Shown: positions 8,457 through 17,048 of the stretch, in pieces | How the letters are laid out: each line of letters begins with the position of its first letter | How positions within the stretch are numbered: the first letter of the stretch is position 1 | The notes under the pieces: generated by a model | What the model saw: the letters and a program-made list of their open reading frames with translations, nothing else | Database searches by the model: none | Told to the model about the DNA's origin: nothing | Program-made: the position numbers and the translations under genes | Assembly (NCBI RefSeq): GCF_004122735.1 | Contig: NZ_SDIF01000009.1 | Coordinates: 55,925-119,924, forward strand | Direction: 5' to 3' | DNA length: 64,000 bases | Source: Streptomyces sioyaensis | GTDB taxonomy: Bacteria > Actinomycetota > Actinomycetes > Streptomycetales > Streptomycetaceae

Positions 8457-10340
8457 ATGGCAATGATGGGGATGCACTTCGGCCACGACGCGGGTGTCGC
8501 GCTCACCGAGGCGGGCGGCTACCGCGTCATCGAGGCCGAGCGCCGCCTGGGGCTGCGCCATGTGTGCGGCGGCAACGGCGACTTCCCGCAGGCCGCCGCC
8601 GAGTGGCTGGCGGAGCTACGGGAGCGGGCGGCGAGCCCGGTGACCGGGATCGCGGTGGCCGACTGGTACACGCCGGTGTGCCAGGTGCTGCCCCCGGCGC
8701 TGGTGGAGCTCGTCAACGAGGACGCCCGCTGGACGGCCACCGGCGGCACCGGCCTCGCCGACGCGGTGACCCGGGTGATCAAACCCCTGGACTGGCCGCT
8801 GGCCAAGGGGTTCGGCGACATCACCCTGACCGCGGTTCGCCACCATTACGCACACGCCGCCCTCGCGTACTACACCTCCGGGGCCCGCAAGGCCCTGGTG
8901 CTGGCCCTGGACGGAACGGGCAACTACGCCGAGTGCGGCATGGTCTGCCTCGGCGACGGCGACCAGCTCACCCCCGTGATGTCGTTCACCAACCGCACCG
9001 GCCCGCGCTTCGGTCTGGTCTACGAGGCGCTTGCCCGGCGCGTCCACGGCAGCCAGTTCGACACCGGCAAGCTGCTCGGGCTGACGGCCACCGGGGAGAC
9101 CGATGCCGCCCTGCTGCCGGTGCTGCGCGCCATGCTCGTCCCGCAGTCCACCCGGCGCGCCTCGCCGGACCTGTACGAGCAGCTCGACGAGGACCGGCTG
9201 ACCGGCACCGCGCTGCGCTACGCCGACACCTGGTGGGAGTACGACCCGCACAGCGGCGGGTATCTGGACGCGGGCCTGGCCGACTCCTCCGACGACGACG
9301 TCGTGCACTCCTTCGGCTCGGTCTTCCCCGACGAGATCCGCACCGTGGACGGGCGAAGCACCCCGGTCGGGACCTCCCCGGACGCGCGCATCTGCCGGGA
9401 CCTGGCGGCCACCTTGCAGAACGCCGTGGAGCGGGACCTGACGTCGCTGGTCGCCGGCCTCAGCCGGCGCTTCCCCAGCTATGCGACGCTCTGTTACGCG
9501 GGCGGCTGCGCGCTCAACATCACCGCCAACAGCCGCCTCGCCGAATGCGCCCAGTTCACCCGGGTGTCCATCCCGACCTGCTGCGACGATTCGGGGATCG
9601 CGCTGGGCGCGGCGCTGGCCGTCGCCGACCCGGCCGACCGCCCGGCCCTGCTGGGCCGCTCGGGATGGGCGTCGCTGGCCTACGCCGGACCGCCGCTGGC
9701 GGGCCTGGACACGGCGGACGGCGACGACGCGGCCCAGGTCGACGGCCTGAGACGGCGACTGGGCGGCCTCGGGCTGTCCCTGCACCGCCCGGCCGGCGAC
9801 GAGGAGTTCGTCCAGGCCGTCGCCGACCTGCTGGCCGACCGGCGGTGTGTGGCCTGGCTGGAGGGCGGCCTGGAGACCGGACCGCGGGCGCTGGGCCACC
9901 GTTCCCTGCTGGTCTCGGCCCACTGGAGCGGCGCCCGCCGGTACGTCTCCCAGACGATCAAGCACCGGGAGTGGTTCCGGCCGGTCGCGCCGATCTGCCC
10001 GGAGGAGGTGGCCGACCAGTACTTCACCGGGCCCCTGGACCACACCGAGACCATGCTGTTCGCGGTGCGGGTGCGGCCCGAGGGGGCCCGGCAGCTCGCC
10101 GAGGCGCGGCACATCGACGGTACGGCCCGCCTCCAGACCGTACGGCCCGACGCCCATCCCCTGCTGCACCGGCTGTGCCACGCGGTGGCCGCCCGCACGG
10201 AGTTGCCCGTGCTCATCAACACCAGCGCCAACGGGGGCGGACGCCCCCTCCTCAACCACCTCGACGAGGCACTGGAGTTGCTCACCGATACCGAGCTGGA
10301 CGCCGTGGTGCTGCCCGAACGCCGCCTGATCGTCGAGTGA
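8457..10340 (+). CDS. NodU/CmcH-type carbamoyltransferase (first copy, divergent)
   Basis: A 627-residue member of the O-carbamoyltransferase family. The N-terminal Kae1-like ASKHA part has the opening GMHFGHDAGVAL, the metal/nucleotide motif HHYAHA, and LALDGTGNYAECG. The C-terminal part has the typical GGLETGPRALGHRSLL and WFRPVAPICPEE motifs. The family makes carbamoyl-adenylate from carbamoyl phosphate and ATP, then transfers the carbamoyl group to a hydroxyl. It is more diverged from canonical NodU than the second copy at 14911. Its place right after the radical SAM gene suggests it acts on the peptide, perhaps after hydroxylation by the next gene. Nearby in-frame ATGs at 8463 and 8466 are alternative starts. 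Confidence 0.88.
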   Translation: MAMMGMHFGHDAGVALTEAGGYRVIEAERRLGLRHVCGGNGDFPQAAAEWLAELRERAASPVTGIAVADWYTPVCQVLPPALVELVNEDARWTATGGTGLADAVTRVIKPLDWPLAKGFGDITLTAVRHHYAHAALAYYTSGARKALVLALDGTGNYAECGMVCLGDGDQLTPVMSFTNRTGPRFGLVYEALARRVHGSQFDTGKLLGLTATGETDAALLPVLRAMLVPQSTRRASPDLYEQLDEDRLTGTALRYADTWWEYDPHSGGYLDAGLADSSDDDVVHSFGSVFPDEIRTVDGRSTPVGTSPDARICRDLAATLQNAVERDLTSLVAGLSRRFPSYATLCYAGGCALNITANSRLAECAQFTRVSIPTCCDDSGIALGAALAVADPADRPALLGRSGWASLAYAGPPLAGLDTADGDDAAQVDGLRRRLGGLGLSLHRPAGDEEFVQAVADLLADRRCVAWLEGGLETGPRALGHRSLLVSAHWSGARRYVSQTIKHREWFRPVAPICPEEVADQYFTGPLDHTETMLFAVRVRPEGARQLAEARHIDGTARLQTVRPDAHPLLHRLCHAVAARTELPVLINTSANGGGRPLLNHLDEALELLTDTELDAVVLPERRLIVE

Positions 10341-10476
10341 TCCCCGCCCCCGTCCAGCGCCCCGTACCCCTTTCCCCCGATATCTCCGGACGGGCGAAAA
10401 ATGGCCGAAACGGCGATGTCGAGGCCGGCCCGTCCCACCCGATCATGTGCAGGCGTCGTGTCCCTGGAGAGTGCCC

Positions 10477-11379
10477 GTGGCCGCCATTCCACTGCGAGAC
10501 ATCCACAAGACCGAACCGCTGCGCGTCCTGTCCCCCGCGGACTGGCAACAGTGGATCACCCAAGGCTATGTGATCGTCCGTCAGGCGGTGCCGCCGGAGA
10601 CGGTCGCCGCCCTCACCGAAGGTCTGTACTCCTTCCTCGACATGCGCCCCGAGGACCCCTCGACCTGGGCCTCGCCGCACACCGGCAACGACCGGCTGCC
10701 GGGCCACAGCGGGCTGGTGGAGATGTACAACCACCAGGCCCAGTGGGACATCCGGCAGAACCCGCGGGTCCACGGGGCCTTCGCCGACATCTGGGACCGC
10801 ACCGACCTGTGGGTCACCATCGACTTCGCCAACGTCAACCCGCCCAACCGGGGACCGCGCGCCTTCGACGGGTTCATCCACTGGGACGTGGACACCTCCG
10901 CCGAGCCGCTCCAGGTGAGCTGCCAGGCGGTGCTCTCGCTGACCCACGGCGACGAGGAGATCGGCGGCTTCCAGTGCGTGCCGGAGATCTTCACCGAGTG
11001 GGAGAAGTGGGTGAGCGGTCGGCCCGCCGACCGCGACCCGTTCACGCCGGACATCACCGGCTACTCGATCACCACGCCGGAGGTCGCCCCCGGCGACCTG
11101 ATCATCTTCAACAGCCTTCTGCCGCACGGGGTGCACCCCAACGTCTCCGAGGCCCGGGTGCGCATGGCCCAGTACCTGACCATGGCGCCCGCCTGGGAGG
11201 AGAACGCCGACCTCCGCGAGGCCCGGGTGCGGTTCTGGCGGGACCGGATCCCGCCGCATCCGCCGCAGGGCGGGGTGCGCAAGGACGAGGCCGAACTGTA
11301 CGGGCCGGCGACGCTGACCGAACTGGGCGAGCGGTTGCTGGGCCTGCGTGCGTGGCACGAGGGGAGCATTGTTGGCTAG
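10477..11379 (+). CDS. PhyH-family Fe(II)/2-oxoglutarate dioxygenase
   Basis: A 300-residue phytanoyl-CoA-dioxygenase-like protein. The iron triad is visible as H135-W-D137 (FIHWDVD) and H217 (LLPHGVHPN), with an Arg (EARVRM) about ten residues on that could bind 2-oxoglutarate. GTG 10477 is chosen because GGAGA lies six bases upstream; GTG 10447 and 10471 are alternatives. Family members hydroxylate free or carrier-bound small molecules and peptides. In this locus it could create the hydroxyl that a carbamoyltransferase then decorates; that link is inference. The next gene overlaps its stop codon. Confidence 0.85.
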   Translation: MAAIPLRDIHKTEPLRVLSPADWQQWITQGYVIVRQAVPPETVAALTEGLYSFLDMRPEDPSTWASPHTGNDRLPGHSGLVEMYNHQAQWDIRQNPRVHGAFADIWDRTDLWVTIDFANVNPPNRGPRAFDGFIHWDVDTSAEPLQVSCQAVLSLTHGDEEIGGFQCVPEIFTEWEKWVSGRPADRDPFTPDITGYSITTPEVAPGDLIIFNSLLPHGVHPNVSEARVRMAQYLTMAPAWEENADLREARVRFWRDRIPPHPPQGGVRKDEAELYGPATLTELGERLLGLRAWHEGSIVG

Positions 11380-12736
11380 CACCGCCCCGTCCGGGGCCCG
11401 CCCGGTCCGCCGGGCGGACCTGGGCCGCCCGTTCCGCTGGCTGTGGGCCTCGACGGCCGCCTCCAACGCGGGCGACGGCATCACCCGTACGCTGCTGCCG
11501 CTGCTGGTGGTCGCGCACCACTCCGACCCGGCGGCGGTCGCCGGGCTGACCACCGTCAACATGCTGCCCTGGCTGCTGTTCGCGCTCCCCGCGGGCGTCC
11601 TGGTGGACCGGGTGGACCGGCGCCGGATCGTGCTGGGCAGCAACCTGGTCCGCGCGGCGGCGCTGCTCGGCGCGGCCCTGGTGCTCGCCGACAACCGCCC
11701 GCTGGCCCTCCTGTACGCGCTGGCGTTCCTGCTGGGCATCGCCGAGACCCTCGCCGACACCGCGGCCCCCGCGATGCTGCCGCGCCTGGTCGACGAGCGG
11801 CACCTGGAGCGCGCCAACGGACGGCTGATGGCAGCGCAGATCGTGCTCAACGAAACGGCCGGACCGCCCGTGGCGGGCCTGCTGGTGGGCCTGACCGCCG
11901 CCGCGGCGCTGGCCACCGGCGGGGTGCTGTACGCGCTGGCCGCGCTGCTGCTGTTCGGCCTCGCCCCGCTCGCCCGCACCCGCCGCGAGGCGGCACCGGG
12001 CGGGGCGGCACCGGGCGAGGCGGCACCGGGCGGGGCGCGCGGCGGGGTGCTGCGCGACATCCGGGGCGGGCTCGGCTTCGTCCTCGGCCATCGCACCCTG
12101 CGGCTCACCCTCGCCGCGAGCGCCCTGTACGGCCTGGTGTTCTCGGCGACCTTCTCGATGCTGGTGCTGCTGAGCAAGGGCACTTTGGGGCTGAGCGCGG
12201 CCGGGTACGGACTGCTGCTCGCCGTCGGGTCGCTGGGCGCCGTCGCCGGCAGCTGGCTGGCGCCCCGGGCCGCCGACCGGCTGCCCACCGTACGGCTGGC
12301 CCGCTGGTCCCTGGTGGCCTCCGGGGCCGCGTACGCCGCGCTGGGCCTGGGCCGCCATCCGGTCCTGGCCGCGCTGGCGCTCGCCGCCAACGGCGTCTTC
12401 ATGATGGGCTGGAACATCCCCGTGATGTCGCTGCGCCAGCGGCTCACGCCGGAGGACCTCCAGGGCCGGGTGATGAGCGTGTCCCGGCTGTGCTCGTGGG
12501 GCACCATGCCGGTCGGCGCGACACTCGGCGGACTGCTCGCCGAAGCCCTGTCCGTGCCCGCGGTGTTCGTGGTGTGCGGGACGCTCCTGGCCGTGGGCGC
12601 GCTGTTGTTGCTCGCGCCCCTGCGCGAGGACCACTCGCCCGGCGACGCACTCCCGGCGCCCTCCGCCCCACCCCTGTCTTCCGGTGCGCCGCCCACCGAT
12701 CCGCCTCCGCACAGTGACCTTCTCGACAAGGGATGA
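11372..12736 (+). CDS. MFS exporter
   Basis: About 454 residues with some ten to twelve hydrophobic helices and the MFS loop motif (LVDRVDRRRIV). It resembles the enterobactin-exporter-like MFS group. The TTG start at 11372 lies five bases after GAGGGGAG and overlaps the dioxygenase stop; TTG 11369 and GTG 11348 are alternatives. The central cytoplasmic loop carries a threefold 15-bp repeat (AAPGG/AAPGE). It is the likely exporter of the product of this locus. Confidence 0.85.
   Translation: MASTAPSGARPVRRADLGRPFRWLWASTAASNAGDGITRTLLPLLVVAHHSDPAAVAGLTTVNMLPWLLFALPAGVLVDRVDRRRIVLGSNLVRAAALLGAALVLADNRPLALLYALAFLLGIAETLADTAAPAMLPRLVDERHLERANGRLMAAQIVLNETAGPPVAGLLVGLTAAAALATGGVLYALAALLLFGLAPLARTRREAAPGGAAPGEAAPGGARGGVLRDIRGGLGFVLGHRTLRLTLAASALYGLVFSATFSMLVLLSKGTLGLSAAGYGLLLAVGSLGAVAGSWLAPRAADRLPTVRLARWSLVASGAAYAALGLGRHPVLAALALAANGVFMMGWNIPVMSLRQRLTPEDLQGRVMSVSRLCSWGTMPVGATLGGLLAEALSVPAVFVVCGTLLAVGALLLLAPLREDHSPGDALPAPSAPPLSSGAPPTDPPPHSDLLDKG
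11990..12034 (+). repeat. 15-bp tandem repeat x3 in the MFS gene
   Basis: Three in-frame copies of GCGGCACCGGGCGGG (the middle copy ends GAG) encode an Ala-Pro-Gly-rich stretch in the loop between the two halves of the transporter. It is most easily explained by slippage in a tolerant linker. Confidence 0.85.
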
Positions 12737-12739
12737 CCA

Positions 12740-13675
12740 TTGGACACACAGCTCTACGACACAGTGATCGTCGGAGGCGGCCCGGCCGGCCTCAACGGGG
12801 CGCTCTACCTGGGACGTTCGCGTCGCCGAGTGCTGCTGATCGACTCGGGCGACGCCCGCAACATGGCAGCGGGCGTCATGCACAACGTCCTCACCAACGA
12901 CGGGGCGACGATCGCGGACTTCCGGGCCCGCTCCCGCGCCCAACTCGCCGCGTACGACGTGACGTTCCGTGACGACGAGGTGGTGTCGGCCGAGCGCGAC
13001 GGCGACCACGTGGTGGTCACCACCAAGGAGTCCGGCACCTTCCGGGCCCGCACCCTGCTGTACGCGGCCGGTGTGCGTTCGGTGCTGCCGCCGGTCCCGG
13101 GCCTGGCCGACCTGTGGGGCAAGACCGTCCTGGAGTGTCCGTACTGCCACGCCTGGGAGGTGCGCGACCGCAGCTTCGCCGTGTACGGAGGGAGCGTGCC
13201 CAGCGAGTGCCTGGCCGCGACCCTGACGGTGTGGTCCGACCGCATCACCTACCTCACCGACCGGCGCGAGCTGCCCCAGGACGAGCTGGGCCGGCTCACC
13301 GCGGCCGGCGTGCCCGTCGTCCACGACAGGGTCGGCGAGGTGAAGTCGCATCCCGAGGGTGTCGAGGTCGTCTTCGAGGACGGCCGGTCCGCGAGCTACG
13401 GGGCGCTCTTCCTCCACCTGGACACCGAGCCCCGGGTGGCCCCGCTGCGCCCCTGGCTGCAGGCCCCGGACCTGGAGTCCGTGCAGACCGACGAGCGCGG
13501 CCGCACCGGCCTGCCCCGGCTGTACGTGGCCGGAGACCTCGGCCGGAACATGCAGCAGGCCGCGATGGCCGCTGCCAGCGGAGGGCTGGCGGGCATGGCC
13601 ATCAACGCCGACCTGATCCGCGAGGACCGCCCCGGCTCCCTGCCCGAGCCGCCGCCCCCGGCCCCGGCCCCCTGA
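12740..13675 (+). CDS. FAD-dependent dithiol oxidoreductase (GliT/HlmI or thioredoxin-reductase-like)
   Basis: A 311-residue flavoprotein with an N-terminal FAD Rossmann motif (VGGGPAGLNGALYLGRS), the redox pair C133-P-Y-C136 followed by HAWEVRDR, and a C-terminal FAD motif (YVAGDLG). The CxxCHxxE spacing is that of the GliT/HlmI/DepH group, which oxidises dithiols to disulfides in natural products, rather than plain thioredoxin reductase (CATC). The NADPH-binding segment looks weak. TTG 12740 follows AAGGGATG. With two cysteines in the precursor, formation or protection of a disulfide is a reasonable inferred role. Confidence 0.82.
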   Translation: MDTQLYDTVIVGGGPAGLNGALYLGRSRRRVLLIDSGDARNMAAGVMHNVLTNDGATIADFRARSRAQLAAYDVTFRDDEVVSAERDGDHVVVTTKESGTFRARTLLYAAGVRSVLPPVPGLADLWGKTVLECPYCHAWEVRDRSFAVYGGSVPSECLAATLTVWSDRITYLTDRRELPQDELGRLTAAGVPVVHDRVGEVKSHPEGVEVVFEDGRSASYGALFLHLDTEPRVAPLRPWLQAPDLESVQTDERGRTGLPRLYVAGDLGRNMQQAAMAAASGGLAGMAINADLIREDRPGSLPEPPPPAPAP

Positions 13676-13794
13676 GCGCAGGCCGCCCACCGCGCACCGG
13701 CGTGCCCCACGGGCCCACCGCGCACGGCAGGACGGCCGGTCACCACGGAAGGCACGACAGCCACGCACCGCGCACCGACGGGAGCCCCTTCACG

Positions 13795-14712
13795 ATGACG
13801 TCACCCCGCGCCGAGTTCACTCCGCACATGGAGCACTACACCTTCGTCCTGGAGGACCAGCCCTATCTGGGGTACTTCCAGTACGGCAACGAGAAGACCC
13901 CCGTCTCCACCACCGACCGGCACGGCTTCCGGGTCACCCCGGGCCCCGGCGGGCTCCGGGCGACGGTCGGCGACGATCGTCCCGACGGCCCGGTGCGGGT
14001 ACTCGCGGGCAGTTCCGCGGTCTTCGGCGTGGGTGCCACCGGTGACGCGGCCACGATCACGGCGCGGCTGTGGAACGCCCACGCGCCCCGGCTGCCCTGG
14101 CTGAACATCGCCGGGCAGAGCCACAACTCGGCCCAGGAACTCCTGCTGTTCACCCTGTTCCAGCACGAACTCCCGCCGGTCGAGGACATCGTGCTGCTCT
14201 CCGGGGTCAACAATCTGGTGCTCAGCCGGCTGCCCGAGGAGAAGCAGGGCCGGCACGGTGCCTTCTTCGACTGCGGGCCCGCCCCCGACGTCGTACCGCC
14301 CCCGGACCAACGTGTCGCGCACGCGACAGAATTGACGATCCGTCACCTCGGCGCCTGGAAGCTGCTCGCGGACGGCCTGGGCGCCCGGCTGGTCTTCGCG
14401 CTCCAGCCGCTCGCGCCCTGGGTGCGCGAGGAACCGCTGCCCCGCGAGAAGCTGCTCTTCGAGGAGCTGGACGAGGTGTCCAACTTCCGCCGGTTCCACA
14501 ACGACATCTCCACCATGGCGGTGGGCCGCGCCTACGCGGACCGGCTGGCCGCCGGATGCGCCCGGCTCGACGTGCCGTTCCTGGACCTCAACGTGGCGCT
14601 GGCCGAGGCCGCCGGGCCTCAGGACTGGCTGTTCATCGACCGGGTGCACTGCACCGATCTGGGATACGACCTGGTGGCCCGGCAGCTGGCGGACCGCCTG
14701 GACCTGGTGTGA
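13795..14712 (+). CDS. SGNH/GDSL-hydrolase-like protein
   Basis: A 305-residue protein with an SGNH-type block I (GSSAVFGVGA; candidate Ser73 or Ser74), a Gly/Asn block (LLSGVNNLV) and a C-terminal D282-x-x-H285 (FIDRVHCTD), which together resemble an SGNH esterase. ATG 13795 is the first good start after the previous gene. SGNH proteins are often found beside NodU/SxtJ genes, and the next two genes continue that pattern. It may move or remove an acyl group or help the carbamoyltransferase; substrate unknown. Confidence 0.75.
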   Translation: MTSPRAEFTPHMEHYTFVLEDQPYLGYFQYGNEKTPVSTTDRHGFRVTPGPGGLRATVGDDRPDGPVRVLAGSSAVFGVGATGDAATITARLWNAHAPRLPWLNIAGQSHNSAQELLLFTLFQHELPPVEDIVLLSGVNNLVLSRLPEEKQGRHGAFFDCGPAPDVVPPPDQRVAHATELTIRHLGAWKLLADGLGARLVFALQPLAPWVREEPLPREKLLFEELDEVSNFRRFHNDISTMAVGRAYADRLAAGCARLDVPFLDLNVALAEAAGPQDWLFIDRVHCTDLGYDLVARQLADRLDLV

Positions 14713-14723
14713 GGAGCGCCGCC

Positions 14724-14909
14724 ATGCCCGATGACAGCAGCGCGGCGCCCGCGTCGGCGGTCCGCCGCCTCGCCTCCTGGCTGCGGCACCGGGGCCGCCA
14801 GGGGCCCGCCCCCGACACCCCGCCGGACCGGCCCGCCGGCCCGCCCGCGCCGCCGTCCCGGCTGCGGCCGCAGCCCGAGGACGACGCGTCCGTCTACCCC
14901 CTGTTCTGA
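14724..14909 (+). CDS. Small protein between SGNH and carbamoyltransferase genes
   Basis: A 61-residue product starting at ATG 14724, 12 bases after the SGNH gene and one base before the carbamoyltransferase ATG, so probably translated as part of the operon. It has a basic N-terminal part (VRRLASWLRHRGR), a Pro-rich middle and the acidic/aromatic end EDDASVYPLF. It has no membrane segment or cysteine. In other SxtJ/NodU loci this position is held by a DUF5989 protein ending in a similar Tyr-x-Leu-Phe tail; the likeness here is weak. It could also be a second peptide substrate. Confidence 0.55.
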   Translation: MPDDSSAAPASAVRRLASWLRHRGRQGPAPDTPPDRPAGPPAPPSRLRPQPEDDASVYPLF

Positions 14910-14910
14910 C

Positions 14911-16803
14911 ATGCGGACCGGCATGGGCGGCGCGCGCGCCGACCGCTCGGGCCCCGGCGGGCCGGACGGCCCGGTCCTGGGCATCTCCGCGTATTACCAC
15001 GACAGCGCGGCAGCCGTGGTGGCCGGCGGCACCCCGCTGGCGGCGGCGCAGGAGGAGCGGTTCACCCGGCGCCGCCACGACCCCGGCTTCCCCTCGCACG
15101 CCGTCGCCTGCTGCCTGCGCGAGGCCGGGCTGCGCCTCGACGAGCTGGCGGCCGTGGCGTTCTACGAGGACCCGGCGCTGAAGTTCCGCCGGGTGCTGGC
15201 GACCTGGCTGGCCACCGCCCCGCACGGCCTGCCGGTGTTCCGCCGGGCCTTCGGGCAGTGGGCCGGCTGGAAGCGGCGGGCCCTGGACGACGTACGGGCG
15301 CGGCTGCGCGCCCTGGCCCCCGGACAGCCGTTGCCCCCGGTGGTGGCACACCGGCACCACGCCTCGCACGCCGCGTCGGCGTTCTTCCCGAGCCCGTACC
15401 CGTCGGCCGCGGTGCTGTGCGTCGACGGCGTGGGGGAGTGGGCCACGACGACGCTGTGGCACGGCCGCGGCACCGAGCTGGTCCCACTCGCCGAACTGCG
15501 CTTTCCGCACTCCCTCGGCATGCTGTACTCGGCGTTCACGTACTTCTGCGGCTTCAAGGTCGACTCGGGCGAGTACAAGCTGATGGGCCTGGCGCCCTAC
15601 GGGACGCCGCGCTACGCGCCGCTCATCCGGGAGCGGCTGATCGACGTCAAGCCGGACGGCTCGTTCCGCCTGGATCTGCGTCACTTCACCTTCCAGTACG
15701 GGCAGACCATGGTCGGCCGGGCCTTCGAGGAGCTGTTCGACGGGCCGCGCCGGACACCGGAAGGCCCGCTCACCGAGCGGGAGTTCGACCTTGCGGCCTC
15801 CGTGCAGCAGGTGACCGAGGAGGTGATGCTCCGGCTGGCCCGGACGGCGCTGGACCGCACCGGGGAGCGACGGCTGTGCCTGGCCGGCGGTGTGGCCCTC
15901 AACTGCGTGGCCAACGGCCGGATCCTGGCCGACGGGGTCTGCGACGAGCTGTGGATCCAGCCGGCAGCCGGGGACGCGGGCGGGGCGCTCGGCGCGGCGC
16001 TGGCCGAGTCGCACCGCCGGGGAGCGCCCCGCCCGCACGTGGGGCGCGGCACGGACGCGATGGCGGGGGCGCTGCTCGGCCCCGCTTGCTCCGACCGGGA
16101 GACCGAGGAGTTCCTGACCCGTGGCGGCTACCCCGCCGTGCGCCTGCCGGAGCGGGACATGGTGGAGCGTGTCGCGGCGGAGCTCGCGCAGGGACGGGTG
16201 GTCGGCTGGTTCCAGGGACGGATGGAGTTCGGGCCACGGGCACTGGGCAATCGCTCCATCCTCGCCGACCCGCGCGATCCCGCCATGCAGTCCACCCTCA
16301 ACCTCAAGACCAAGTTCCGCGAATCCTTCCGCCCGTTCGCGCCCGCGGTGCTGGCCGAGGACGCCAAGGACTGGTTCGACCTGGCCCAGGAGAGCCCGTA
16401 CATGCTGCTGACCGCGCAGGTCGCCGCGGCACAGCGACGGGAGTGCGGGGCCCCGGCGGACGGGGCGACGGGCCTGGACCTGCTGCGGGTGCCGCGCTCG
16501 ACGATCCCGGCGGTCACCCATGTCGACGGCTCGGCCCGCGTGCAGACCGTGTCGGCCGAGCACAACGCGCGCTTCCACGCGCTGCTCACCGCTTTCCGGG
16601 ACCGCACGGGCTGCCCGGTGCTGGTGAACACCTCGTTCAACGTGCGCGGGGAGCCGATCGTGCGCGACGTCGACGAGGCGTACGCCTGCTTCATGCGCAC
16701 CCGGATCGATCTGCTGGTCCTCGGCGACTTCCTGCTGGACAAACGCGACCAGCCCGAGTGGCGGGAGGAGGTCGACTGGCGTGCCGCGATCCCGATGGAC
16801 TGA
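14911..16803 (+). CDS. NodU/SxtI-type carbamoyltransferase (second copy, canonical)
   Basis: A 630-residue carbamoyltransferase with all the usual family marks: GISAYYHDSAAAV, EERFTRRRHD, HHASHAASAFF, LCVDGVGEW, YKLMGLAPYG, CLAGGVALNC, GRMEFGPRALGNRSI and FRPFAPAVL. It transfers a carbamoyl group from carbamoyl phosphate via carbamoyl-AMP to a hydroxyl. It is far closer to canonical NodU/SxtI than the copy at 8457. The two are therefore not a recent duplication and probably have different acceptors. It is followed, with overlap, by a small SxtJ-like gene, as in SxtI/SxtJ pairs. Confidence 0.92.
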   Translation: MRTGMGGARADRSGPGGPDGPVLGISAYYHDSAAAVVAGGTPLAAAQEERFTRRRHDPGFPSHAVACCLREAGLRLDELAAVAFYEDPALKFRRVLATWLATAPHGLPVFRRAFGQWAGWKRRALDDVRARLRALAPGQPLPPVVAHRHHASHAASAFFPSPYPSAAVLCVDGVGEWATTTLWHGRGTELVPLAELRFPHSLGMLYSAFTYFCGFKVDSGEYKLMGLAPYGTPRYAPLIRERLIDVKPDGSFRLDLRHFTFQYGQTMVGRAFEELFDGPRRTPEGPLTEREFDLAASVQQVTEEVMLRLARTALDRTGERRLCLAGGVALNCVANGRILADGVCDELWIQPAAGDAGGALGAALAESHRRGAPRPHVGRGTDAMAGALLGPACSDRETEEFLTRGGYPAVRLPERDMVERVAAELAQGRVVGWFQGRMEFGPRALGNRSILADPRDPAMQSTLNLKTKFRESFRPFAPAVLAEDAKDWFDLAQESPYMLLTAQVAAAQRRECGAPADGATGLDLLRVPRSTIPAVTHVDGSARVQTVSAEHNARFHALLTAFRDRTGCPVLVNTSFNVRGEPIVRDVDEAYACFMRTRIDLLVLGDFLLDKRDQPEWREEVDWRAAIPMD

Positions 16804-16993
16804 CCGGCTGCGGCACTTGGGCCTGGCCGCGCTGTACTTCGCCGTGTTCACCCCGGCCGGGCTGTGCGCACGGGCGGTGCGGGACCCTCTCCGGCGTTCC
16901 TGGGACGACCGCCGGACGACCTATCTGGACCGCCCGGCCGGTCCTCACCCTCGCTCCGCGAGGCCCGCCCCCTCGCCCCCTGATCCGCCGTAA
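16781..16993 (+). CDS. Small SxtJ-like membrane protein
   Basis: A 70-residue product from GTG 16781, overlapping the end of the carbamoyltransferase gene by 23 bases. It has one hydrophobic helix (LGLAALYFAVFTPAGLCARAV) running into RDPLRRSWDDRRTTYLDRP. The pattern of a helix, then TPxGL, an Arg-rich turn and DPL, is the end of SxtJ proteins that accompany SxtI-like carbamoyltransferases. The Pro-rich tail is odd. It is about half the usual SxtJ length, so it is either a minimal version or a truncated one. Function is unproven even in saxitoxin loci. Confidence 0.6.
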   Translation: MPRSRWTDRLRHLGLAALYFAVFTPAGLCARAVRDPLRRSWDDRRTTYLDRPAGPHPRSARPAPSPPDPP

Positions 16994-17048
16994 CCGACGC
17001 ACGCGGGGCCGCGGGCGTTCTGGCGGACGCCGTGGCTCACCGCCTCAC

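Noticed and set aside
12740..13675. Housekeeping thioredoxin reductase
   Set aside because: The redox motif is CPYCHAWE rather than CATC, no thioredoxin gene is adjacent, and the gene sits within tailoring genes.
13801..16851. A 1016-codon minus-strand open frame
   Set aside because: It runs across three plus-strand genes with clear domains. Its translation is Arg/Gly/His-rich without any domain.
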